From an uncultured Muribaculaceae bacterium (GTDB taxonomy: Bacteria; Bacteroidota; Bacteroidia; Bacteroidales; Muribaculaceae), in the NCBI GenBank assembly GCA_910578805.1, contig CAJTRS010000007.1, positions 2,844-66,225 of the forward strand: 63,382 nt of DNA, given 5' to 3'. The notes under the pieces were generated by a model. That model did not search any database and was not told where the DNA came from. It saw only the letters and a list, made by a program, of their open reading frames with translations. The position numbers and the translations under genes were made by a program. Of this stretch, positions 34,071 through 43,500 are shown in pieces; position 1 is the first letter of the stretch; each line of letters begins with the position of its first letter.

Positions 34071-35537
34071 TTACTCGTACAGACCGTAGTTCCTGTGATT
34101 TGACATATAATTGACACGGTCGTCAATCCATTTCTTAAGGGTGGAGAAATTCTTGCGGAATTCCCAAGTGCTTATGGTCTTGCTCCACGACACACTGGTA
34201 TCGCCGGTCCACAACAGACCGTTTTCCTTTGCCGATGGCTCAATCAGATCAGCATAATCTTCCATGTACTCTTTAAGCATGGGATAACCTTCTTTTACAA
34301 ACAAATCCCATTTTGCTTTGAACATGGCTCGGAACTCCTCGTTGGCAAACAGACACTTTAGGAAAGCATAGCCTCCGGCATCGCCGTTTTTGGAAACCAG
34401 AACCTTTGTGGGTGAAGCCTGCTCGCCGTTATAAGAATCGCCGTCGTAGGTAAATGACCAATCGAAGTCCCATACCGGACCCAGCTTATAGACACCTTCC
34501 AAGCTCTCCTTGTGAATATAGAAACTCTTTGGGTGCTCCAGTTCATGGTTGTTGGCCAGACCGTTGACTATAAAATAATTCACAGCCGATTCCAGATCAA
34601 GCACATCGCTGAGTGATTCGGTGCTCTTGCGGCTTGTGACAGCATCGGCAAACTTGGTGAAGTCATTCCGCCATTTGCTCCAATATTCATCAGCAGTAAT
34701 GCCGAGCGAAGCCACTATCTCGGTAATATCGGGGTCCTTGACCATCACGGGAAGGTGATATGAACTGTAACCCGACTGCCATGTGTATTTGTATTTGAAA
34801 TCCTCATCATAGTTGGAGTCGATCTCGAAAAGCATACCGCTGTTTTCATCGATATCGACGCTGCCGCCGCCTATGCCGATCTTCTCGGTCATCATATAAC
34901 CGCCTTTGTAGTGCCCATTGAGATATACCTTCACAGGAACGCAATGGTTGGAATAAGGCATCTCGAGGTAGTTGGCTGTCCAGAGAGCCACGGCGTTGCG
35001 CATCAGTGTGCAGTCGATATAGTTGGCTATCAAGGCAAAAGTCTTGGCTTTCTCCATGCCGCACACCGAAGTCTTTTTGGCCATCTTGAAGCGGTAAGGG
35101 GTCTTGGGCATATTCCAGGTTGAATTGCCACGGCCACGAAACTCCACTTCCTGCTCGGGCAGGTCATCATACATACCGTTGCCGTCCATTCGGACAATCG
35201 CTTTATAAATGAATTCTTTTGTGTGGTAACTATCCTTCATCAGATCTGTAAGATTGGGATAATCCACCAGCGATACATGTACCTCGGGAAGACCAGTAAC
35301 TGTCATATGACAACTGTCAATCACACTCATGTCAATATTGGTCACCGAACCGTCAGCCCGATTGATCTGCATCTTTGAGAAGCCGGTCGCTCCGCCTTTA
35401 TATGTGATATTTTCTATTTCAGAAGCCTTGACGCTACTGAAATTCTTGTCATTACGGAATATATGAATCTGCTCGTTCTGAGCCAGTGCAGAACCGGCCA
35501 TTACAGCGGCCGCGGTAAAGAGTATAAATTTTTTCAT
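34071..35537 (-). CDS. Secreted CotH-kinase-family protein
   Basis: The 488-residue product has a signal peptide (1-19, ending ALAQ), an N-terminal region (20-85) with NRADGSVTNIDMSVID, and a CotH kinase-like domain (about 125-440). That domain shows FRGRGNSTW, YMMTEKIG, the catalytic-type Asp in WDFDWSF and LFANEEFR. CotH proteins phosphorylate secreted proteins in spore formers and fungi; relatives are common in non-sporing gut Bacteroidales with unknown targets. It overlaps the upstream small gene by 4 bp (ATGA), so the two are translated together. The small protein is the first candidate partner or substrate. Confidence 0.85.
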   Translation of the reverse strand: MKKFILFTAAAVMAGSALAQNEQIHIFRNDKNFSSVKASEIENITYKGGATGFSKMQINRADGSVTNIDMSVIDSCHMTVTGLPEVHVSLVDYPNLTDLMKDSYHTKEFIYKAIVRMDGNGMYDDLPEQEVEFRGRGNSTWNMPKTPYRFKMAKKTSVCGMEKAKTFALIANYIDCTLMRNAVALWTANYLEMPYSNHCVPVKVYLNGHYKGGYMMTEKIGIGGGSVDIDENSGMLFEIDSNYDEDFKYKYTWQSGYSSYHLPVMVKDPDITEIVASLGITADEYWSKWRNDFTKFADAVTSRKSTESLSDVLDLESAVNYFIVNGLANNHELEHPKSFYIHKESLEGVYKLGPVWDFDWSFTYDGDSYNGEQASPTKVLVSKNGDAGGYAFLKCLFANEEFRAMFKAKWDLFVKEGYPMLKEYMEDYADLIEPSAKENGLLWTGDTSVSWSKTISTWEFRKNFSTLKKWIDDRVNYMSNHRNYGLYE

Positions 35538-36025
35538 CGTGCAACCGCTATTTTTATGGAGTTATTATTATAAGTCAATACGTAGATACCACGCTGCAAT
35601 CCGTCAAGAGCCACTTCATGGTGTCCCTCCACCACGGCGCTGCTTATAACGAGACCGTCGATACTCACAAGTGTCACCTCTGATCCTTCAGGAAGATTGT
35701 CCATGACCACACGGTCAAACTCCTGAATCATAACCACACCGTTGGTTTCAGTTATGTCTATACCGGCCCAAACGTCATCTGATCCGGTTTTGGTTGAATA
35801 AGTCCAGCCCTTAACCTCTTCGGCAGGAATGGATATTTTTCCCTTAGGACATGACATCATCAGATTCCCCGCATCAACAGTGGTGACCATGTCATACTCC
35901 ATGTTGACAGTTACAGAACTGCCATCTGTCTTGTTAATCACTACGCTCCTGTAATCGGCTGCCGACGCACTGATACCAACCATTGCGACAACTGCAACAC
36001 ATAGCGACACAAAATTTTTTTTCAT
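35534..36025 (-). CDS. Small exported protein with T9SS-sorting-like C-terminus
   Basis: The 163-residue product has a signal peptide (1-22, ending SASAA), a middle segment with INKTDGSSVTVNM and PAEEVKGWTYS, and a C-terminal beta domain (about 103-163). That domain, with DNLPEGSEVTLVSIDG, GLQRGIYVLTY and a final KIAVAR, resembles type A sorting domains of the type IX secretion system. It is the first gene of a two-gene operon and couples to the CotH gene by ATGA. Alternatively the C-terminal fold is a structural module without secretion function. The protein itself is unrecognised. Confidence 0.7.
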   Translation of the reverse strand: MKKNFVSLCVAVVAMVGISASAADYRSVVINKTDGSSVTVNMEYDMVTTVDAGNLMMSCPKGKISIPAEEVKGWTYSTKTGSDDVWAGIDITETNGVVMIQEFDRVVMDNLPEGSEVTLVSIDGLVISSAVVEGHHEVALDGLQRGIYVLTYNNNSIKIAVAR

Positions 36026-36073
36026 TAGATAATTAAAGTAAGGTTAATAAAAACTATTGATTATTAGCATTCG

Positions 36074-36105
36074 CAAATTTATGTTTTTTTACACAATAAC
36101 ACAAA
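36074..36105 (-). promoter_or_regulatory. Promoter of the small protein-CotH operon
   Basis: On the minus strand TTTG, 20 bp, then TAAATTTG followed by C fully matches the Bacteroidetes consensus. The leader would be about 43 nt. It is back to back with the M16 promoter, with only 18 bp between their -33 elements. Confidence 0.75.
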
Positions 36106-36123
36106 TTTATGACACCCAATCAC

Positions 36124-36154
36124 TTGACAAATCTGCTTTTTAATGTTATTTTTG
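36124..36154 (+). promoter_or_regulatory. Promoter of the M16 gene
   Basis: TTG, 20 bp, then TATTTTTG followed by C. The leader would be about 105 nt and contains a hairpin CCGATGT-ATC-ACATCGG at 36227-36243, plus CAGCC (36194-36198) that could pair with GGCTG (36242-36246) instead. Confidence 0.65.
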
Positions 36155-36265
36155 CAGTAAGACAATCTTCAGGTCCATATTTTTAACTAAAATCAGCCTA
36201 CCGGCATCATTGCCCGGATAACTGACCCGATGTATCACATCGGCTGGATTATATAGATTTATGGT

Positions 36266-37588
36266 ATGAGTACTGACCATTCATTTCGAGCCATAGCTCC
36301 TCCCATGCATGACACCATCGGCCTTACGCTACCGACTTTGCGTGAACGGATATTGCCTTGCGGCATGCGGCTGTACATCTACGACCGGTGTGATGACGAA
36401 GTCAATTACCTCAGCGTGGTAACCCCTCGCGGACAAGCCGAAGCACACTCCCCTGCCATGGCCACCCTTACCTCCATAATGCAGAGAGAGGGCAGTGCGG
36501 ATTACAGCGGCGAAGAGATTGCCGGCATTCTTGACCATAACGGGGCATGGCTTGCCGGATCACCATTTCCGCACCATACCCGACACTCGATTTACTCGCT
36601 CAACGACCGGCTCCGACATGTCATACCTGTGTTCACCGACATGGTTTTCCGTCCGGTATTTCCCGAAAAAGCCATAGAAATGCGACGTGAGGCACTGGCA
36701 CGAAACATCGAAGTGTCACAATCCGATGTCAATTATATGGCCAACTGCCTGTCTGACGCCATGATCATGGGTGCAGACCACCCACTTGCCACCATCGACA
36801 CGCCCGACAGCATACGGGCAATCACAGCCGACCGAATAAACCGATTCCACGCCTCGCAGTTCGCCACCGGGGACACACGTATATATCTGTGCGGAAACAT
36901 CACCCACGACATAGAGGAGACGGTGGTCGAAGCATTTTCGGACATAACCGTATCCACGACCGAATCTCCGTTGGAAATCCGGCAGTTCACACCCGTCCCG
37001 GCAGGCTCACGACATATAACCCACATGGAAGGCGCCACACAGAGTGCCGTAGTGATAAATCTGCCTGCCATACCGCGCACACACCCCCACTACCTTCCGC
37101 TCCACCTCACCGTGACAGCACTCGGCGGATACTTCGGCAGCCGACTGATGACAGACATAAGAGAGGAAAAAGGTCTTACCTACGGGATAAGAGCCTCCCT
37201 TATGGGATATGCTGACGGTGCCCACACCGAGATAAGCGCCAACACCGACAATGCCACAGTAGAGATGCTGATCGAAGAAATCCGCTCGGAACTTATGCGT
37301 CTGTCCTCCGATCCGTGCCGAGGCGACGAACTCCTGCGACTGCGACGGGCAGCCACAGCCTCCATGCTGTCGGTACTCGACAATCCGTTTGGCACCATGG
37401 ATTACCACATCACCATGCTCACATCGGCCATTCCGTCCGATTATTTCGAGAAAAAGATGAAATGCATCAAACTTATCACACCCGACATGATATCTGAAAT
37501 GGCCTCCCTGTATCTGCGTCCCGACATGATGCGCATATCCATAGCCGGCGACAGGACAAAGATGAAAAATTTACAGGTAAGCGATTGA
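36266..37588 (+). CDS. M16-family peptidase homologue lacking the zinc motif
   Basis: The 440-residue protein has the two-lobed M16 fold, with the C-terminal hallmark FGSRLMTDIREEKGLTYG. At the position where active M16 enzymes have HxxEH it reads SIMQREGS (about 70-77), so the zinc ligands are missing. It is probably an inactive subunit, which in M16B and M16C pairs supplies the Arg/Tyr substrate-binding residues to an active partner. No active partner is in the window. No signal peptide, so it is cytoplasmic. It has its own promoter and a long leader, and the pfp promoter overlaps its stop codon. Confidence 0.85.
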   Translation: MSTDHSFRAIAPPMHDTIGLTLPTLRERILPCGMRLYIYDRCDDEVNYLSVVTPRGQAEAHSPAMATLTSIMQREGSADYSGEEIAGILDHNGAWLAGSPFPHHTRHSIYSLNDRLRHVIPVFTDMVFRPVFPEKAIEMRREALARNIEVSQSDVNYMANCLSDAMIMGADHPLATIDTPDSIRAITADRINRFHASQFATGDTRIYLCGNITHDIEETVVEAFSDITVSTTESPLEIRQFTPVPAGSRHITHMEGATQSAVVINLPAIPRTHPHYLPLHLTVTALGGYFGSRLMTDIREEKGLTYGIRASLMGYADGAHTEISANTDNATVEMLIEEIRSELMRLSSDPCRGDELLRLRRAATASMLSVLDNPFGTMDYHITMLTSAIPSDYFEKKMKCIKLITPDMISEMASLYLRPDMMRISIAGDRTKMKNLQVSD

Positions 37589-37615
37589 CTTTAACAAAAA
37601 TATTTACGAACTTTG
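37585..37615 (+). promoter_or_regulatory. Candidate promoter of pfp
   Basis: TTG, 20 bp, then GAACTTTG followed by C. The first base pair differs from TAnnTTTG, but spacing is exact. The TTG overlaps the M16 stop codon. Confidence 0.5.
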
Positions 37616-37689
37616 CGCCCAAATTGCCACTGCTGCAAATAAGAGATTTATATAACATCATAACACATCACTTAACAACCTATACATAG

Positions 37690-39336
37690 ATGAAGAAAAG
37701 CGCTTTGCAGATAGCCCGCGCGGCTTATCAACCCAAGCTTCCCGTGTCGCTCACCGGTGCCGTAAAAGCCGTCGAAGGCCAGCCCACCCAGTCAGTTGCC
37801 GACCAGGAAGAGATCAAGAAATTATTTCCCAACACTTACGGTCTGCCCGAACTGAGATTTGAAAAAAATCCCAACCCCACCGTTGGCAAACCCATAAATG
37901 TAGGCGTAATCCTTTCTGGCGGTCAGGCACCCGGCGGACACAATGTGATCTGCGGACTTTTCGACGGCATCAAGAAAATCAACAAAGACAGCCGCCTTTT
38001 CGGTTTCCTCATGGGCCCCGGCGGTCTTGTAGATCACGACTACAAGGAACTCACCTCTGACATCATCGATGAATACCGCAACACAGGCGGATTCGACATC
38101 ATAGGCTCAGGCCGCACCAAATTAGAGAAGAAAGAACAGTTCGACAAAGGTCTTGAAATACTCAAGCAGCTCGACATAACAGCATTGGTAATCATAGGCG
38201 GAGACGACTCCAATACCAACGCCGCAGTGCTCGCCGAATATTACAAGAGCATCAATGCCGGAGTGCAGGTGATAGGCTGCCCCAAGACCATCGACGGTGA
38301 CCTTAAGAACGAGGTTGTGGAATCATCGTTCGGCTTCGACACCGCCACAAAAGTTTATTCCGAACTCATAGGCAACATACAGCGCGACTGCTTCTCGGCC
38401 AAGAAATACTGGCATTTCATCAAACTCATGGGACGCTCTGCCTCGCACATTGCTTTGGAATGCGCTCTCCAGACCCAGCCCAACATCTGCATCATCTCGG
38501 AAGAGGTGGAAGCCAAAAACCAGACTCTGCAAGATGTGGTTGACTACATAGCCGGTGTGGTTGCAAAACGCGCCGAACAGGGCAACAACTTCGGCACAGT
38601 GCTCATACCCGAAGGCCTCATCGAATTTATCCCCGCCATGAAGAGCCTTATCGCAGAGCTTAACGATCTTCTTGCCAAGGCCGAATCATTCCCCGGCCTT
38701 ACTCCCGCCGAACAGCGCAAATTCGTGCTCGAAAACCTTTCGGCCGAAAATGCCGCCGTGTATGCCTCGCTGCCCGAAGGCGTGGCCCGTCAGCTCACAC
38801 TCGACCGCGACCCCCACGGCAATGTACAGGTATCGCTCATCGAAACCGAGAAACTTCTCAGCGAGATGGTAGGCCGTCGTCTGGAAGAGATGCGCGCCGA
38901 AGGCTCTTACTGCGGCAAGTTCTCTCCCCTCCACCACTTCTTCGGCTACGAAGGCCGATGCGCAGCCCCCTCTAATTTCGATGCCGACTACTGCTATGCA
39001 CTCGGATTCAATGCCGCCTGCCTCATCAACGCCGGCGTGACAGGTTACATCTCCAGCCTCCGCAATCTCACCAAGCCTTCGGTACAATGGCTTGCAGGCG
39101 GTGTGCCCATATCCATGATGTTCAACATGGAACGCCGCCACGGAGAAATGAAACCCGTGATACAGAAAGCCCTCGTACGTCTCGACGGAAGCCCATTCCA
39201 GCGCTTTGCCGCCAAACGCGCCGACTGGGCCATGAAATCGGCTTATGTATATCCCGGCCCCATTCAGTATTTCGGACCGGCCGAAGTGTGCGACCAGCCC
39301 ACCAAGACCCTCCAATACGAACACCTTGACAAATAA
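37690..39336 (+). CDS. pfp: Pyrophosphate-dependent 6-phosphofructokinase
   Basis: The enzyme interconverts fructose 6-phosphate and fructose 1,6-bisphosphate using PPi. The 548-residue protein is the long PFP type. GGDDSNTNA has the second Asp that blocks ATP and marks PPi use, and PKTIDGDL has the Lys in place of the Gly of ATP-dependent enzymes. ILSGGQAPGGHNV opens the active site near residue 74. It is transcribed alone, with a terminator at 39379-39415. The reversible reaction fits a strict anaerobe saving ATP in glycolysis. Confidence 0.95.
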   Translation: MKKSALQIARAAYQPKLPVSLTGAVKAVEGQPTQSVADQEEIKKLFPNTYGLPELRFEKNPNPTVGKPINVGVILSGGQAPGGHNVICGLFDGIKKINKDSRLFGFLMGPGGLVDHDYKELTSDIIDEYRNTGGFDIIGSGRTKLEKKEQFDKGLEILKQLDITALVIIGGDDSNTNAAVLAEYYKSINAGVQVIGCPKTIDGDLKNEVVESSFGFDTATKVYSELIGNIQRDCFSAKKYWHFIKLMGRSASHIALECALQTQPNICIISEEVEAKNQTLQDVVDYIAGVVAKRAEQGNNFGTVLIPEGLIEFIPAMKSLIAELNDLLAKAESFPGLTPAEQRKFVLENLSAENAAVYASLPEGVARQLTLDRDPHGNVQVSLIETEKLLSEMVGRRLEEMRAEGSYCGKFSPLHHFFGYEGRCAAPSNFDADYCYALGFNAACLINAGVTGYISSLRNLTKPSVQWLAGGVPISMMFNMERRHGEMKPVIQKALVRLDGSPFQRFAAKRADWAMKSAYVYPGPIQYFGPAEVCDQPTKTLQYEHLDK

Positions 39337-39378
39337 TCGTCAACAGACACTTTTTATAAACCCTAACTTTCAGCTTGC

Positions 39379-39415
39379 AGGGCGATGTGAAGGAAAACCT
39401 TTACATCGCCCTTTT
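39379..39415 (+). terminator. Terminator of pfp
   Basis: Arms AGGGCGATGTGAAGG and CCTTTACATCGCCCT (one G-T pair) enclose loop AAAA and are followed by TTTTATT. Confidence 0.85.
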
Positions 39416-39430
39416 ATTGCGACGCATACG

Positions 39431-39461
39431 TTGGCGGATTGACAAATAATTATTAATTTTG
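39431..39461 (+). promoter_or_regulatory. Promoter of manA
   Basis: TTG, 20 bp, then TAATTTTG followed by C, just after the pfp terminator. Leader of about 30 nt. Confidence 0.7.
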
Positions 39462-39497
39462 CCCTAATCAATATCTTAACAAAATCATAACACAGAC

Positions 39498-40475
39498 ATG
39501 TCAACTGTAAATATTCCACCGTTGAAATTCCGCCCCATTCTGAAATCGGCAATATGGGGAGGCGAAAAAATAGCTCCGTTCAAGGGCATCGTTACCGATC
39601 AGGAAAAGATAGGCGAAAGTTGGGAAATTTCCGGCGTGAAAGGCAACGAATCAATCGTAGCCAACGGCTCAGATGCCGGTCTCACCCTGTCGGAAATGAT
39701 CGGTAAATATGGTGCGGACCTGGTGGGCAAGAAAAATTTCGAGCGTTTCGGCACCGAATTTCCCCTGCTTATCAAGATTATTGACGCGGCCGGCGATCTG
39801 TCGCTTCAGGTACACCCCGATGACGAACTGGCCAATAAGCGCCACAACTCCCTCGGCAAGACAGAAATGTGGTATATCGTTGACACCGAACCCGATGCCG
39901 TGATATGCGCAGGTCTTTCCAAGGATATCACACCTGACGAATATGTAAGCAAAGTGGCAGACAACACCCTGATGGAAGCGGTGGCGCACCACAAATCGCA
40001 CCCCGGCGACATATTTTTCCTTCCGGCCGGACGTATCCACAGCATTGGCGCCGGCAACCTGCTTGTAGAGGTGCAGGAAACCTCCGATGTAACTTACCGT
40101 ATATATGATTTCGGACGTGTCGATGCCAAGACCGGCAAGCCCCGCGAGCTGCATGTGGAACTGGCCAAGGACGCCATAGACTACACCGTGTATCCCTCCT
40201 ATGTGACAGAAGCCGGAGAGACCGTCAACGGACTGACCGATCTGGTTCATTGCAGCCATTTCGACGTATATCGTCTGGATATAGATGGAGAGAAAACACT
40301 AACCCCCTCCGACAACACTTTTTCCACATTCACCTGCATCGACGGCGACTTAAAGGTTAGCGATGACCGCGGCAATGAAGTCAGCCTCAAAAAAGGCGAA
40401 TCACTGCTGATACCTGCCATGGCCACAAAAATCACCATTACAGGCAAAGGCTCCATAATCTATGCCATGAACTGA
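39498..40475 (+). CDS. manA: Class I mannose-6-phosphate isomerase
   Basis: ManA interconverts mannose 6-phosphate and fructose 6-phosphate. The 325-residue zinc enzyme has LQVHPDD (about 100-106) and GKTEMWYIV, which supply the zinc ligands, and FFLPAGRIHSIG with a further ligand. This is the short Bacteroidales/Firmicutes type of about 320 residues. It follows pfp but has its own promoter; both act on fructose 6-phosphate. The bidirectional palindrome at 40493-40530 ends the transcript. Confidence 0.92.
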   Translation: MSTVNIPPLKFRPILKSAIWGGEKIAPFKGIVTDQEKIGESWEISGVKGNESIVANGSDAGLTLSEMIGKYGADLVGKKNFERFGTEFPLLIKIIDAAGDLSLQVHPDDELANKRHNSLGKTEMWYIVDTEPDAVICAGLSKDITPDEYVSKVADNTLMEAVAHHKSHPGDIFFLPAGRIHSIGAGNLLVEVQETSDVTYRIYDFGRVDAKTGKPRELHVELAKDAIDYTVYPSYVTEAGETVNGLTDLVHCSHFDVYRLDIDGEKTLTPSDNTFSTFTCIDGDLKVSDDRGNEVSLKKGESLLIPAMATKITITGKGSIIYAMN

Positions 40476-40492
40476 TCCGTCATATCTCAGGC

Positions 40493-40530
40493 TATACAAA
40501 CAAAAACAGAGACACACCCGATCGGGTGTG
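40493..40530. terminator. 38-bp perfect palindrome, bidirectional terminator
   Basis: Arms AAAACAGAGACACACCCGA and complement meet without a spacer and begin and end with runs of A and T. It lies between the convergent manA and tamB genes and should stop both transcripts. Confidence 0.9.
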
Positions 40531-40547
40531 TCTCTGTTTTATCAACA

Positions 40548-43500
40548 TCATCGTCCGACACTGACAGAATCCGGCTGAGAAGAACCTGACTCACGGCTCT
40601 TTTGTCTTTTACGCAACCACGGACGCAGGAATGACAGGAAGCTGTCGAAATCGCGTTTGAACACAATGCCCACACCTTGGGTAGTCAGCGCCGACTTCAC
40701 ATAATAGTTCTGGTCATTATAGCGGTTGTAGGCCTTTAACCTTATGGTGCCGCTACGGTTAAGCAGATATTCGATGTCAAAATCGCCAATAAATGAATTA
40801 TTGTTCAGAGTTTTGTCGCGGTATCCGAAGTTACCGTTCAGAAGAAGACGGTTGTTCAGCAGATGGCTTGACAGTGCGAGATCGACTTCCACATCTGAAA
40901 AATCGCCGCGATCACTGCGGAAATTAGGCGAAATGACCCAGTTGTCGCTGAGCTGCCCGAGCATACTGCCGAGCTGCGACGATATGGTTGACGACGCCAC
41001 AGACACAAGTTCGTTGCCACGTGTGGCCTGCATATAATCCGGGGTATAAAAGCGGTTGAGAGCCAGCAGATATATGATCTGACGATTCATCATCTCCTCC
41101 GTGTTTACTATGCTCCGCACCTTACGGTACACGTCCTGCGACAGTGTGGGGAAATTCAGATCATACCCTATTTCGGGCTGACGCATATCACCATTGACTT
41201 TAAGCACCGCCTGTACCGGCACATTGGTGCGGTTAAGGTCCTTATCGGCCGAAAACGACTCATCAAGGTCGGTAAGATTAGCGTTCAGGGCATATGTGGC
41301 ATTTATGTCAAGCTGTGCCGAATATGGATCGCCATGGAAAGCTATGGAACTGCCGTCGGTGATATTGAATTCTTTGATAATGATGTCCTGAAGAGTAAAA
41401 TTATAGCTGCCGCGCTCCACGGTGTAAGTGCCGTTGAGCCATAGGTCTTCATTGCGAGAGTCGTAGGCCAGCCGCATATTTCCACGTCCGTAGGCTTTTA
41501 TCCTGTCACCCGCCACGGGATCCATGACCAATGTCATGAGAGCCTGTGGATTGACATCGATGGCGAAGTTCATGCTATATACACTCGGAGGGCCGTCATC
41601 GGAAGCCGAAGCCATGCGCTCTTTAAGCTCGCGCACTATGGCCGGAGGGGCGTTTATGGCCGCAATGGAATCCTTGTAGGCCTGATTGCGGTCTCGGAAT
41701 GTGATAAAATTGTAATTCTGCGCATTAAGTGCATCGGATAGCACAAAGGTAAACGCAGAACCGGGTGCGGTGGACATATCAGCACCTATGTTGACAATGC
41801 CCGGTTCGCCGTTGATATTGACTGAACCGTTGCCGAAAAGCCGCCCGTACCATGCCTGGTCTTTCTGCTCCTTGACATCATACACCAGGAAGTCGGAAGC
41901 ATCGGTGATGGAAAAATTGAAACTCGGCTCCTTGAAATACTTGTGCGCGAGCCAACCGTTGAGCTTGGCGGTATGTCCATAGGCATCATGCAACGTAAAA
42001 TCATCGATGGATATGCGTCCTGGAGTGAACAGCACCGTGTCAGTCGTGGTATATGATGTGTTGGTAAATCCGAGCGTGAGCTTTATATCCTCGCCATATA
42101 GCATGCCCACCATGTCCACAAGCTTGAATGTGCCCCACAGACGCGCGTTACCGGTGGCATAACCGCTCACATCGGTTGCAAAAGCCGACATGAACGGTTT
42201 GATGAACCCTATGGGTATCCGGTCTGTTTCAAACCGCAGGTCGAGCGAATCCACAGCCGGCATTATGCGCCCGTTCACATACGACGTGCGCCCGTCGGCC
42301 TGATTTATTGTAACATCAAGAGCCACGGTTTTACGCGGCGCTACCCATCGTGACTCTATCACGGCATCGCCAAGAAGAGAGCCGTTATAACTCAGGCGTC
42401 TGACATCAAGACCCGGTGTATATGCCACAGGCATAGGTGTCAGCACCTGTTTGGCATAGAGCATGCCGGTGGCGTTGCCGCCGAATGTCACATTGGATAT
42501 GTCAAGAGTTTCAAACACATAATCGAGATTAACATCACGCAGTGTCACGGCGATGCTGTCGGAGTCGGCCGATGTTGAACGGCCTGCAATAGCCACATAC
42601 TGTCCGGGACGACCGATATTGAAATCTTCCACAGTGATATCCTTGCCGGCAACGGTCACTTTTGAAGAGGCCACGTTCCACACCGTATCATTGAATACCA
42701 ACTGACCGGGATTTACAAAAAGCTCCGTGCGGAGTTTACGGTCTTCGTCATGAGAGAATTGTGCCGACAGATTCAATTCGCCCCCGAAATTACGCTCGCG
42801 GGCCACCTTGAAATCCACACGCGTATCTATGCGGTCATTCAATGCATAGGCCGACGTGTGCAGAGTCATAGGGCCTTTCTTTGTAGGCATCACGGTATTG
42901 AAACTCAGATGTCCGTAACCCTGAGGATTCATGTCGGAGACCCCGTTAATATCCACTTTCAATGCCGTTCCCTCGATCAGTTTGTTGCCCTGTTGCAGAA
43001 ATGGCGCCGACACATCTACCGAAAGGGTACGCTGCTTCGAGCTGAGGGCGCCGGAGAGTTCCACGGGATATATGACCCGGACCGGCATTTTGGCTACAGC
43101 CTCAAACGGCGATATATCTTTGACCGTTACACCGAATGCAAGTTCATTGACAGATTTTTCCGATTTCCAGAATCTGTCATCTGGACTTATGGGCTCCGTA
43201 CCGGTAAGTCCTGGAAGCAGATCGGCCATAAGCGATCCGCACACTTTCGCCAATGTCGCTGAATGATACCGTCCGGTTATTCTGCCATCGGCCACATCAC
43301 TCTGCAATGTCACCTCGGTATCTTCACCCAAACGGCGCGAATCGATACGTGCGTGCCTTATGTCCATCGATTTGCCGTCGATTCCGTGAAGAGAGAAATC
43401 ACTTACATTTACATGTCCCTCCACATGGTCGGCATCACGCCCGCTGAGGTCTATATCGGCTTTCAGGGACAGAGTGTCAAACCGGCCTTTACCGGTCAGG

